Shown here piece after piece: positions 47,766-56,050 of a DNA stretch of 64,000 nt. The notes under the pieces were generated by a model. The model was not told the DNA's origin and did no database searches. It was given only the letters and a program-made list of their open reading frames with translations. The translations under genes and the position numbers were made by a program. The stretch is from Saccharopolyspora sp. NFXS83. GTDB taxonomy: Bacteria; Actinomycetota; Actinomycetes; Mycobacteriales; Pseudonocardiaceae. Numbering within the stretch: the stretch's first letter is position 1; every line of letters begins with the position of its first letter. The DNA is taken from contig NZ_JAPFGB010000007.1 in the NCBI RefSeq assembly GCF_026241095.1, positions 186,001 through 250,000 of the forward strand, in the 5' to 3' direction.

Positions 47766-49577
47766 TCACGAGCTCGGCGCGTGGAGCACCGAGCGGGCCT
47801 TCGCGCCCACGGTTTCGCGGATGCCGTCGGCGATGATCCGCAGCGCGTCCGGATCACCGGCCAGTTGGGAACGGGCCGTGTTCACCGCCTGCGACACCGT
47901 CACGTGCGGCGGGATCATCGGAACGGCCGCATCGACCCGAGCGTCCACCACGGTCGGGCGGTCCGCGCTCAACGCCGCGTCCCAAGCAGCACCGGCCTGC
48001 TCGGCGGCGTCCACCCGCACTCCGCGCAGCCCCAGCAGTTCGGCCCACTTCGCGTAGGGCACCTCGGGCAGGTGCTGGGCGTCGGGGAACGGCTTGTCCC
48101 CCAGCATCGCCCGCGTTTCCCACGTGACGTAGGACAGGTCGTCGTTGGAGAGCACGAGCACCGCGAAGCGCGGATCCGCCCACTCGCGCCAGTACTTCGC
48201 GACGGTGATGAGCTCGTTGACCCCGTTCATCTGCATGGCGCCGTCCCCGACGAGCGCGACCACGGGCCGCTCCGGGTGCGCGAACTTCGCCGCGAGCGCG
48301 TAGGGCAGCCCGCCGCCCATCGACAGCAGCGTGCCGGACACGCTGCCCAGCATCCCCGGCCGCATCCGCAGCGTGCGCGCGTACCAGCTCGTCGCGGTGC
48401 CGCAGTCGGCGGAGACCATGACGTCGTCGGGCAGGCGCGCGGACAGTTCGCGCACCACGAACTCGGGGTTGAGGCCCGAGGTGTCCGCCGTCGCCCGCGC
48501 CTCGCTGTAGGAATCCCAGCGCCGAGTCCACGTCTCCACGTGCTCCCGCCAGCCGCGATCCGTCCGCTCGCGCAGCATCGGCAGCAGTGCTTCGAGGGTG
48601 GCGCCGGCGTCACCGACGAGGTTGACCTCGGTGTCGTAGCGGGTCCCGCACCGCGTCCCGTCCACGTCGACCTGGACCGCCCGCGCTTGGCCGGGCGCGG
48701 GGTAGAACTCGGTGTAGGGCATGGTCGAACCGACGATCAGCAACGTGTCGCACTCGCGCATCAGCTGCCAGCTCGCCGTGGAGCCGAGCAGCCCGATCGG
48801 GCCGGTCACCCAAGGCAGGGCGTCGTCGAGCACGGTCTTGCCCAAAAGGGCCTTCGCGACACCGGCCCCCAGCCGCTCGGCCACCTCGGTGAGGTCGTCC
48901 CCCGCGCCGAGAGCGCCCGCTCCCGCCAGGATCGCGACCTTCTCCCCCGCGTTGAGCACCTCGGCCGCCTCTCGCAGCGCGGCCGGGTCCGGCGTGGTGA
49001 TCGACGAGCTCGGCACCGACGAGGTCCGGTAGTAGCCGTGCTCGTGCGGCGGCTCCGGAACCGCCTCCATCTCGAGCACGTCGCTGGGCAGCACGAGCGC
49101 GGTCACGGTGCGCTGCGCCAGGGCGGTGCGGCAGGCCCGGTCGACGAGGTGGCGCACCTGGCTGGGCACGGCGAGCTGCTCGCAGTACGCCCCCGCGACG
49201 TCCTTGAACAGGCTCAGCAGGTCGATTTCCTGGTAGTAGCCGCCGCCCAGCGCGGTCTGCGCGGTGTGCCCGAGCAGCGCGACGACCGGCTGGTTGTCCA
49301 GCTTCGCGTCGTAGAGCCCGTTGAGCGCGTGGATCGCGCCCGGCCCGCTGGTCACCGCGCAGCACCCGATCGCGCTGCCGCCGTACTTGACGTCGGCGCA
49401 GGCCGCGAACGCCGCGGTCTCCTCGTGGCGAACTTGGACGAATTCGGCGGACTCGCGGGTCCGCAGCGAGGTGAAGATCCCGCCGATCCCGTCTCCGGGA
49501 TAGCCGTAGTAGCGGTGCACGCCCCACTCGGCGAGGCGGGCGAGGATGTGGTCGGCGACGGTGGTCGGAGCACTCAC
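47766..49577 (-). CDS. Thiamine-diphosphate enzyme, pyruvate oxidase/acetolactate-synthase-like
   Basis: A 603-residue ThDP enzyme. The PYR domain contains YYGYPGDGIGGIF and VRHEETAAFAACADVKYGG with the cofactor-activating Glu. The central domain includes VAILAGAGALGAGDDL. The ThDP-binding motif VGDGAMQMNGVNELITVAKYW lies in the C-terminal domain. It resembles PoxB-like pyruvate oxidases that form acetate and CO2. GTG 49577 is chosen because the PYR domain starts there and AGGAGG lies 11 bases upstream; the frame extends to 49613. No operon partner. Confidence 0.85.
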   Translation of the reverse strand: MSAPTTVADHILARLAEWGVHRYYGYPGDGIGGIFTSLRTRESAEFVQVRHEETAAFAACADVKYGGSAIGCCAVTSGPGAIHALNGLYDAKLDNQPVVALLGHTAQTALGGGYYQEIDLLSLFKDVAGAYCEQLAVPSQVRHLVDRACRTALAQRTVTALVLPSDVLEMEAVPEPPHEHGYYRTSSVPSSSITTPDPAALREAAEVLNAGEKVAILAGAGALGAGDDLTEVAERLGAGVAKALLGKTVLDDALPWVTGPIGLLGSTASWQLMRECDTLLIVGSTMPYTEFYPAPGQARAVQVDVDGTRCGTRYDTEVNLVGDAGATLEALLPMLRERTDRGWREHVETWTRRWDSYSEARATADTSGLNPEFVVRELSARLPDDVMVSADCGTATSWYARTLRMRPGMLGSVSGTLLSMGGGLPYALAAKFAHPERPVVALVGDGAMQMNGVNELITVAKYWREWADPRFAVLVLSNDDLSYVTWETRAMLGDKPFPDAQHLPEVPYAKWAELLGLRGVRVDAAEQAGAAWDAALSADRPTVVDARVDAAVPMIPPHVTVSQAVNTARSQLAGDPDALRIIADGIRETVGAKARSVLHAPSS

Positions 49578-49926
49578 GGGTGTCTTGGCCTCCTCAATCG
49601 CGGCCGGACGCACGAGCCTCCGCTCGAAGCGCGCGGCCGGCGGTGTCGTGATCAGTGCTTACCCGTGCGCTCGGCCAGCTACACATGCGTGATCGCCACC
49701 GGTCACCGCGGCACTCCACCCGAAGCGCGCGGTACCGGCCGTTGCCCGGCGATTTCGGCGGCGTGGCGGCACATCCGCGCGGCGAGCGAGCACCTCGGGA
49801 GCGGGACAGGACCACTCCGCTGGGACGTTGCGCCGAGCACGGACGCCGAGCAGCGCCGGGAGGCCCTCGCGACCTTCGCGGCGTTCAGCCGGACATGGAC
49901 CCGGTCCGGGCTTGCTCCGGGCGTCT

Positions 49927-50547
49927 GTGAAGATTCAGCGGGTGACCGTCGAACGTGCGAGCGCGGCCTACGGGCAGCGCGCCGCGGAGTACACTGGCCT
50001 CCTCGGCAACATCGAAGCGACCGCCGCCCCCGATCGGGACCTGATCGCCGCCTGGGCGCACGCGCAGCCGGACGGCCCGATCCTCGACGTCGGATGCGGG
50101 CCGGGGCACTGGACGAATTGGCTGCACGAGCGGGGAATCGACGTCGAGGGAATCGATCCGACACCGGAATTCTTGGACGACGCTCGCGTTCGCTTCCCGG
50201 ACGTCCGGTTCCGGGCGGGGCGCGCGGATCGGCTCGACGTCCCGGATGCCGGTCTCGCGGGCGTCCTCGCCTGGTACTCGCTGATCCACCTGCACCCGGA
50301 CCGGATGCCGGAGGCGCTCGCCGAGTTCGCCCGCGCCATCGAGCCCGGCGGTGGACTGCTCGTCGGGTTCTGCGACGGCCCCGAGCTGGAACCGTTCGAC
50401 CACGCGGTCACCACCGCGTACTTCTGGCCGATCGAGCAGCTCAGCCGCACGATCGAAGACGCGGGATTCGCCGTCGCGGACCACAACACCCGAGCGGATC
50501 CGGGGGCACGGCCGCACGGCGCGATCGCCGCTCACCGCATCGGCTGA
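49927..50547 (+). CDS. Class I SAM-dependent methyltransferase
   Basis: About 206 residues. Motif I is PILDVGCGPGHWTNWLHERGIDVEGIDPTPEFL, and FCDGPELEPFDHAVTTAYFWPIEQLSRTIEDAGF is the C-terminal part of the small-molecule methyltransferase fold. Target unknown. GTG 49927 and GTG 49942 are both plausible starts. The frame is open further upstream, but that extension is low-complexity. Confidence 0.85.
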   Translation: MKIQRVTVERASAAYGQRAAEYTGLLGNIEATAAPDRDLIAAWAHAQPDGPILDVGCGPGHWTNWLHERGIDVEGIDPTPEFLDDARVRFPDVRFRAGRADRLDVPDAGLAGVLAWYSLIHLHPDRMPEALAEFARAIEPGGGLLVGFCDGPELEPFDHAVTTAYFWPIEQLSRTIEDAGFAVADHNTRADPGARPHGAIAAHRIG

Positions 50548-50595
50548 CCGGCTTCGACCGGCGGGGCGGATTCCCGGCCGCTCCTCGCCGCGGGA

Positions 50596-50624
50596 GCGAT
50601 TTCCCCACCCAGCGGAGAAATCGC
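50596..50624. terminator. Hairpin between convergent methyltransferase and allB
   Basis: GCGATTTC / GAAATCGC form an 8-bp stem around a 13-base loop in the 128-bp convergent spacer, a likely shared terminator. Confidence 0.5.
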
Positions 50625-50675
50625 CGTCGTCGCGGGGAAATTGCCGAGGCCCCAGGTCACCTCGGTGGTGAGCCG

Positions 50676-52046
50676 TCAGGCCTCGCCGCGGTTGAGGAGC
50701 CGGCCGTGCGGGCCGGTCGTCTCGACGTCCGGGCCGACGATGCGGCGCCCGCGCAACCAGGTTCCGCGCACGACCCCGGACAGCGGACGCCCGTGGTACG
50801 GCGAGACGGGGTTGCGGTGGCGCAGCTTGCCGACGTCGACGACGAACGCGTCGTCGGGTGCGAACACGCACAGGTCGGCGTCGTGGCCGACCGCGATGGC
50901 GCCCTTCCGGCGCATCCCGGCGACCTCGGCGGGCTTGCGCGACATCCAGTCGACGACCTCGGCGAGGCCGCGTCCGCGCACCCGCGCCTGCGTCCACACC
51001 GCGGACAGGCCGAGTTGCAGGCTGGACACCCCGCCCCAGGCGACGCCGAAATCGCCGCTGTCGAAGCGCTTCAGCTCCGGCGTGCAAGGCGAGTGATCGC
51101 TGACGACGCAGTCGATGATCCCGTCGACGAGGCCCTTCCACAGCAGCTCGCGGTTGCGCGCCTCGCGGATCGGCGGGCAGCACTTGAACTGGGTGCCGCC
51201 GTCGGGGATCTCCTCAGAGGTGAAGCTCAAGTAGTGCGGGCAGGTCTCGACGGTGATCTTGACGCCGTCGGCGCGCGCCGAGGCGATCATCGGCAGCGCG
51301 TCCGAGGACGACAGGTGCAGGATGTGCACGCGGGCGCCGGTGCGCCGCGCGAGCTCGATGACCTGCGCGATGGCGACGTTCTCCGCGCCGCGGGGCCGCG
51401 AGCTCAGGAAACCGCCGTAGTCCTCGCCGTGCGCGGTCGGCGCGTGCTCGATCGCATCGGAGTCCTCGGCGTGCACGATCATCATCGCGTCGTGCCGGGC
51501 GAGCAGCTGCAGCGCCTCGTCGAGCTCGGCGGGATCCAGCGGCGGGAACTCGTCCACGCCGGAGTGCAGCAGGAAGCACTTGAAGCCGAAGACCCCGGCT
51601 TCGTGCAGCTCCCGGAGTTCACCGAGGTTGCCGTGCACGGCGCCGCCCCAGAAGCCGACGTCGACGTGGACCTTGGGCCGCGCCGTCTCGCGCTTGAGCT
51701 CCAGGGCGGCGGCGTCGATGGTCGGCGGGAGGCTGTTGAGCGGCATGTCGACGAGCGTGGTGATCCCACCCTCGGCGGCGGCGCGGGTGGCGGTCTCGAA
51801 GCCCTCCCACTCGGTGCGGCCGGGGTCGTTGACGTGCACGTGGGTGTCGACCAAGCCGGGCAGCAGGACCTCGTCCTCGGCGAGGTCGACGACCTCGGCG
51901 GCGTCGAGCGCCGCGTCGAGCGGTTCCACGGCCGCGATGCGCCCGTCGCGGATCCCGACGCTGCCGGACGTCTCCCCGTGCGGCCCGATGAGCCGGTGCG
52001 CGCGGAACACCACGTCGAACGCCGATCCGGTGGCTGATTCGGCCAC
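50676..52046 (-). CDS. allB: Allantoinase
   Basis: Hydrolyses allantoin to allantoate at a binuclear metal centre. The 456-residue protein shows the cyclic amidohydrolase pattern: metal HxH in LPGLVDTHVHVNDPGRTEWEG, the carbamylated Lys in FGFKCFLLHSGVDEFPP, metal His in IVHAEDSD and ILHLSSSDALP, and metal Asp in CVVSDHSPCTPE. The DPGRTEWEGFETAT block favours allantoinase over dihydroorotase. GTG 52046 has GGGAGG upstream. It begins the allantoin/glyoxylate cluster and is separated from the GntR gene by 420 bp. Confidence 0.92.
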   Translation of the reverse strand: MAESATGSAFDVVFRAHRLIGPHGETSGSVGIRDGRIAAVEPLDAALDAAEVVDLAEDEVLLPGLVDTHVHVNDPGRTEWEGFETATRAAAEGGITTLVDMPLNSLPPTIDAAALELKRETARPKVHVDVGFWGGAVHGNLGELRELHEAGVFGFKCFLLHSGVDEFPPLDPAELDEALQLLARHDAMMIVHAEDSDAIEHAPTAHGEDYGGFLSSRPRGAENVAIAQVIELARRTGARVHILHLSSSDALPMIASARADGVKITVETCPHYLSFTSEEIPDGGTQFKCCPPIREARNRELLWKGLVDGIIDCVVSDHSPCTPELKRFDSGDFGVAWGGVSSLQLGLSAVWTQARVRGRGLAEVVDWMSRKPAEVAGMRRKGAIAVGHDADLCVFAPDDAFVVDVGKLRHRNPVSPYHGRPLSGVVRGTWLRGRRIVGPDVETTGPHGRLLNRGEA

Positions 52047-52163
52047 GCGGCACCTCCCTGAGCCTGTTCGCCCAACCCTGGTTGGACGGCGGTTCGCGGA
52101 CTCCCGCACCGCCGACGCCCACCGAGCGGACATCGAATTCCGCAGAACGAAAGTATATTTACT

Positions 52164-52171
52164 CGTATACG
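52164..52171. promoter_or_regulatory. CGTATACG motif upstream of allB
   Basis: The palindrome CGTATACG, preceded by AGTATA at 52152, lies about 118 bp upstream of the allB start. GTATAC also occurs before the permease and allE genes of the same cluster, and FadR-type GntR regulators bind sites of this kind. Confidence 0.4.
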
Positions 52172-52287
52172 TAACCTAGAAGCGGCACGAGTCCCGAGTC
52201 AAGGGAGCGGCCCCCGATGCGGCCAGGAGAAGGCCGCCGACCACCCGCCTTTGAACTCGTGGGCTCGCGTCTTTCGTCCGTGTCATG

Positions 52288-52306
52288 TCAGCGGCGAAGC
52301 CGCTGA
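52288..52306. repeat. Palindromic repeat, copy 1
   Basis: TCAGCGGC-GAA-GCCGCTGA, a perfect 8-bp-arm palindrome. The same element occurs inverted at 55110-55128, with the identity extending to about 22 bp. A GGTTCCGCCA block lies near both copies (52421 here, about 55099-55108 in the other). It looks like a small dispersed intergenic repeat. Confidence 0.6.
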
Positions 52307-52352
52307 GCAGCAACCACCAGAGCAAGCCGACCACCCGCGGGTTCTCAGCTGT

Positions 52353-52418
52353 CTTCTCGCGAGGACAGCTTTTTCCCTCGTGGCGGAGCCACCAGGGAAA
52401 AAGATCCGCAGCGAGAAG
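52353..52418. repeat. Large nested inverted repeat
   Basis: An inner stem CTTTTTCCCT-C-GTGGC / GCCAC-C-AGGGAAAAAG (52369-52403) with loop GGA is flanked by outer arms CTTCTCGC (52353-52360) and GCGAGAAG (52411-52418). It sits 48 bp after the GntR stop and may terminate that transcript, but its AT-rich base and outer arms are unlike the other terminators in the window. Confidence 0.7.
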
Positions 52419-52466
52419 TGAGGTTCCGCCAAACGATCACCCGAGCAGAACAAGCCCCCCAGGAGC

Positions 52467-53126
52467 TCAGAACGCCATTCGTTCCAGCACCATGACCCGG
52501 CTCGCCTGCACGTGGCGCTGCGCGACCTCCCACGCGCGGGCACCGTCGCCCGCCGCGACCGCCGCGTAGAGCTCGTCGTGCTCGGCGCACACCCGCTCCG
52601 GCTCCGGGTTCACCCGGAACAACCACGCCAACCGGCCGTGCAGCGGTTCCAGCATCGACGTCAGGAGTTCGTTGCGGGACAACGCGATGACCTCGTCGTG
52701 GAACGCGGTGTTGGCCTCCGACATGGCCGCCACGTCCGACGAGTCCAGCGCGGTGCGCGCCTGCGCGGCCAGCCGCCCCAGCCGCCCCACGTCGTCGGCG
52801 TCGCTGCGCTGCGCTGCGAGCTTCGCGGCCAGCGCCTCCAACGCCTCGCGAACGTCGAAGAGCTCTTCCAGCTGTTGCCGGTCCAGGCTCCGGACGAAGA
52901 CGCCGCGCCGCCGCGGCAGCACCTCGACCAGCCCCGCGCTCTGGAGCATCCGGATCGCTTCCCGGACGGGCACGCGGGACACGCCGAACTCCGCCGCGAG
53001 CTCCTGCTCGAACAGCCGGTCCCCTGGGCGGAGGTGACCATCGCTGATCCGCGCCTGCAGCGTGCCGTACACCTGGTCGCGCAGCGGGACGCGCGCCTCC
53101 GCGTCCGGCTCTTCAGTCACAGGCAC
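52467..53126 (-). CDS. FadR-subfamily GntR transcriptional regulator
   Basis: A 219-residue regulator. The GntR HTH is PLRDQVYGTLQARISDGHLRPGDRLFEQELAAEFGVSRVPVREAIRMLQSAGLVEVLPRRRGVFV, and the C-terminal helical FCD domain contains NTAFHDEVIALSRNELL and EHDELYAAVAAGDGARAWEVAQRHV with metal-binding Asp/His positions. It lies between allB and gcl and is the likely controller of the allantoin cluster. GTG 53126 follows GGAGGAACTT. Confidence 0.9.
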   Translation of the reverse strand: MPVTEEPDAEARVPLRDQVYGTLQARISDGHLRPGDRLFEQELAAEFGVSRVPVREAIRMLQSAGLVEVLPRRRGVFVRSLDRQQLEELFDVREALEALAAKLAAQRSDADDVGRLGRLAAQARTALDSSDVAAMSEANTAFHDEVIALSRNELLTSMLEPLHGRLAWLFRVNPEPERVCAEHDELYAAVAAGDGARAWEVAQRHVQASRVMVLERMAF

Positions 53127-53205
53127 AAGTTCCTCCTAGCCGGCTGTGCCCACCAGCGTAAGGCGTCCTCTCGGCGTGATCCGCGCAGCGGGGCGGACGC
53201 CGACG

Positions 53206-53254
53206 GGCCCGGCCCGGGGGCGCGACCGCGCGGTCGCCCCCCGCGGGCCGGGCC
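53206..53254 (-). terminator. Strong GC hairpin terminator after gcl
   Basis: GGCCCGGCCCG (53206-53216) pairs with CGGGCCGGGCC (53244-53254) and encloses a second hairpin around CGACCGCGCGGTCG. It begins 12 bp beyond the gcl stop. Confidence 0.8.
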
Positions 53255-53266
53255 GGGTCGGGGCGC

Positions 53267-54967
53267 TCAGCCGAGCGGCACCTCCTCCGGTTCGATCATC
53301 GCGTCGATCCGGACGCCGCGCGGGGTGTTCGCCTCCCGCTCGATCATCACTTCGACCAGCACCGGGCGGCTCGTCGTCACGGCCTCCTTGCGGGCCCACT
53401 CGATCGTCGCCGCCAGCTCACCGGGTTCGAACACGCGCCGCCCGGAGCAGCCGTACGCCTCCATCACCTTGACGTTGTCGGTGCCGCAGGTGTCGTAGTG
53501 GATGTCGACCTCGGTGTTCATCTCGTACCCCAGCTCCGCCTGCCGGATCAGCCCGAGGTACTCGTTGTTCAACATGATGATCACGAACGGGATGTCGTAC
53601 TGCGCCGCCACGGCCAGCTCCTCGACGAGGAACTGGAAGCCGTAGTCGCCGACGACCGCCGCCACTTCCGCGCCGGGCTCGGCGGACTTCACGCCGATGG
53701 CCGCCGGGATCTCCCAGCCGAGCGGACCCGCCTGCCCGCACACCTGGTAGTGGCGCGGCTTGTGCGCGGCCTGGAACTGGCCGGACCAGATCTGGTAGAG
53801 CCCGATCGCGGTGACGAAGTAGGTCTCCGGGTCGAACAGGGCGTTGATCTCCCGGAACACCCGCGGCGCCTTGATCGGCACCGCGTCGTAGTGGTCGGGC
53901 CGGGTCAACGTCCGCTTCAGCTCGCCGACGCGCCGGACCCACGATCGGTAGCGCTTGGTCGGCTCGCGGCGCTTCACCGCCTCCAGCAGCGCCGCCAGGA
54001 ACAGTCCGGTGTCGGAGACGACGCCCAGGTCAGGCCCGAAGACCTTGCCGATCTGGGTGGGCTCGATGTCGACGTGGACGAACTTGCGCGAACCGCGGTA
54101 GACCTCCAGCGCGCCGGTGTGCCGGTCGCCGAACCGCGCGCCGAGCGCCAGCACCAGATCGGACTCCAAGAACGATTCGTTGCCGTAGCGCTGGCTGGTC
54201 TGGATGCCGGTCATCCCCGCGAACAGCTCGTGGTCCTCGGGGAACGAACCCTTGCCCATCAACGTGGTCTGCACCGGGATGCCGAGCAGCTCCGCGAGCT
54301 CGCGCAGCTGCTCGTGAGCGTCGCCCAGCAGGACCCCTCCCCCGGACAGCAGCAGCGGCCGGTCCGCTTCGAGCAGCATGTCCAGCGCCTTCTCCACCCG
54401 CGGCGGATGCGGGTGCACCGCGGCGACGGGCAGCGGGGCGTCGATCGCGGGATCCCAGTCGATCTCCTGCTGCTGGACGTCCAGCGGCAGGTCGATCAGG
54501 ACCGGTCCGGGACGCCCGGACCGGGCGGTGCGGAACGCCTCCCGGAAGATCCACGGCGCCTGGGCGGCTTCCTTGACCTGCACCGCCCACTTGGTGACGG
54601 GCTTGGCGATCTCCACGATGTCGACCGCTTGGAAGGCCTCCTGGTGCAGCTTCGACGACACCGCTTGGCCGGTGATGCACAGCATCGGGATGGAATCGGC
54701 CTGCGCGGTGTAGAGGCCGGTGATCATGTTCGTGCCCGCCGGGCCGGAGGTGCCGATGGCGACGCCGACCCGTCCGTTGGTCCGCGCCCACCCGTCCGCC
54801 ATGTGGGTGGCGCCCTCTTCGTGGCGCACGATCAGGTGCTTGATGTCGCGGTGCTCCAGCGCCGCGTACAGCGGGAGGATCGCGGCGCCCGGACAGCCGA
54901 ACGCCGTGTCGACCCCCTCGGATTCCAGGACGTCGACCACAGCCTGCATGACAGGGACTTTGGGCAT
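53267..54967 (-). CDS. gcl: Glyoxylate carboligase (tartronate-semialdehyde synthase)
   Basis: Joins two glyoxylates to tartronate semialdehyde and CO2 using ThDP and FAD. The 566-residue protein parallels E. coli Gcl along its length: AFGCPGAAILPLY, GTSGPAGTNMITGLY, SGRPGPVLIDLPLDVQ, CGQAGPLGWEIPAAIGV, VVGDYGFQFLVEELAVAAQYDIPFV and NNEYLGLIRQAELG. E. coli Gcl is known for Val51 in place of the catalytic Glu of ThDP enzymes; here that position is Glu50 (RHEEGATHMADGWAR), codon at 54818-54820. ATG 54967 is used; the frame continues upstream to 55651 only as a shadow of the reductase gene. It is last in the hyi-glxR-gcl operon. Confidence 0.9.
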   Translation of the reverse strand: MPKVPVMQAVVDVLESEGVDTAFGCPGAAILPLYAALEHRDIKHLIVRHEEGATHMADGWARTNGRVGVAIGTSGPAGTNMITGLYTAQADSIPMLCITGQAVSSKLHQEAFQAVDIVEIAKPVTKWAVQVKEAAQAPWIFREAFRTARSGRPGPVLIDLPLDVQQQEIDWDPAIDAPLPVAAVHPHPPRVEKALDMLLEADRPLLLSGGGVLLGDAHEQLRELAELLGIPVQTTLMGKGSFPEDHELFAGMTGIQTSQRYGNESFLESDLVLALGARFGDRHTGALEVYRGSRKFVHVDIEPTQIGKVFGPDLGVVSDTGLFLAALLEAVKRREPTKRYRSWVRRVGELKRTLTRPDHYDAVPIKAPRVFREINALFDPETYFVTAIGLYQIWSGQFQAAHKPRHYQVCGQAGPLGWEIPAAIGVKSAEPGAEVAAVVGDYGFQFLVEELAVAAQYDIPFVIIMLNNEYLGLIRQAELGYEMNTEVDIHYDTCGTDNVKVMEAYGCSGRRVFEPGELAATIEWARKEAVTTSRPVLVEVMIEREANTPRGVRIDAMIEPEEVPLG

Positions 54968-55017
54968 GGTGTAGGAATTCCTCTCGGATGTGGCGCCACG
55001 GCGCGCATCGATCGGGA

Positions 55018-55064
55018 CGAGTCGGCGGTGCTGATCGCTTGGCGGCATTGGGGCCGCCGACTCG
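55018..55064. repeat. Inverted repeat between gcl and glxR
   Basis: Perfect 11-bp arms CGAGTCGGCGG (55018-55028) and CCGCCGACTCG (55054-55064) around a 25-base loop, in the 172-bp spacer before gcl. Confidence 0.6.
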
Positions 55065-55109
55065 TTTCTGGTGGTGGTTCTTCTGCTGGGGTGTCCGGGT
55101 GGCGGAACC

Positions 55110-55128
55110 TCAGCGGCTTCGCCGCTGA
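55110..55128. repeat. Palindromic repeat, copy 2
   Basis: TCAGCGGC-TTC-GCCGCTGA, the inverse of the element at 52288-52306, 11 bp after the glxR stop. Together with the 55018 repeat it could attenuate transcription between glxR and gcl. Confidence 0.6.
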
Positions 55129-55139
55129 CAAGAGGTGAA

Positions 55140-56018
55140 TCACGAGCGGCCGTTGAGCAGGGTGATCTGCTTGAGCAGGGCTGAGTGGTCCAGAGCGCCG
55201 TCGCCTTGGGCCACGGCGGCGGCGACGAGCTGGGCCACCAGGGTGCCGAGCGGTGCCGTGAGGCCTGCTTCGCGGACGGCGGCCTGCACGATGCCCATGT
55301 CCTTGTGGTGCAGTTCGAGCCGGAAACCCGGATCGAACTCCCGGTTGCGCATCTTCGCGCCCTTGGCGTTGAGCACGCTGCTGCCCGCGAGGCCGCCGCC
55401 GAGCACGTCCAGACCGGCCTCGGTGTCGACGCCGTGCGCCTCCAGGAACACCAGCGCCTCGGCGAGCAGGCCGATGTTGCCCGCGACGATGAGCTGGTTG
55501 GCCGCCTTGACGGTCTGCCCGGCACCGGCCGGTCCGACGTGGACGATCGTGGCACCGACCGCGCCGAGCACCTCCTCGGCGGCGGCGAACGCGTCCGCCG
55601 CACCGCCGACCATGATCGAGAGCGTGCCGTCGATCGCCTTGGGCTCACCACCGCTGACCGGCGCGTCGAGCGCCCGCAGGCCCCGTTCCGCCGCGGTTTC
55701 GGCGACGCGGCGGGCGGTGTCGGGGCGGATGGTGCTGCAGTCGACGAGCAGCGCGCCCCGCTCCGCGTGGGCCAGCACGCCGTTCTCGCCGAGCACGACG
55801 GCCTCGACGTCCGGCGAGTCGGGCAGCATGGTGAAGACGACGTCGGCGCCCGCGACCGCCTCGGCGACGCTCGCCGCGGCCGTGCCGCCGTCGGCGACCA
55901 GCTGGTCGACCTTGGCCCGGCTGCGGTTGTACCCGGCGACCTCGTGCCCGGCCTCGACCAGGTTGGCCGCCATCGGGCCGCCCATGATGCCCAGCCCGAT
56001 GAATCCGATCTTGCGCAT
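55140..56018 (-). CDS. glxR: 2-hydroxy-3-oxopropionate (tartronate semialdehyde) reductase
   Basis: Reduces tartronate semialdehyde to D-glycerate with NAD(P)H. A 292-residue beta-hydroxyacid dehydrogenase: IGFIGLGIMGGPMAANLVEAGHEV is the Rossmann start, DAPVSGGEPKAIDGTLSIMVGG the substrate loop, and GPAGAGQTVKAANQLIVAGNIGLLAEALVFLEAHGVD contains the catalytic Lys. It lies between hyi and gcl on the same strand, the standard glyoxylate-to-glycerate set. Confidence 0.92.
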   Translation of the reverse strand: MRKIGFIGLGIMGGPMAANLVEAGHEVAGYNRSRAKVDQLVADGGTAAASVAEAVAGADVVFTMLPDSPDVEAVVLGENGVLAHAERGALLVDCSTIRPDTARRVAETAAERGLRALDAPVSGGEPKAIDGTLSIMVGGAADAFAAAEEVLGAVGATIVHVGPAGAGQTVKAANQLIVAGNIGLLAEALVFLEAHGVDTEAGLDVLGGGLAGSSVLNAKGAKMRNREFDPGFRLELHHKDMGIVQAAVREAGLTAPLGTLVAQLVAAAVAQGDGALDHSALLKQITLLNGRS

Positions 56019-56050
56019 CGTCGTGCGCCTCCCTTTCGGTGTGCTGCTGA

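Noticed and set aside
47781-52037. A 1418-codon open frame on the + strand
   Set aside because: It runs antisense to the ThDP oxidase and allantoinase genes; its translation is Arg/Gly/Val/Ala-rich with no domain, typical of the mirror frame of high-GC genes.
53267-55651. Gcl as a 794-residue fusion protein
   Set aside because: The extra N-terminal residues are Arg/Ser-rich shadow of glxR; the E. coli-like N-terminus starts at ATG 54967.
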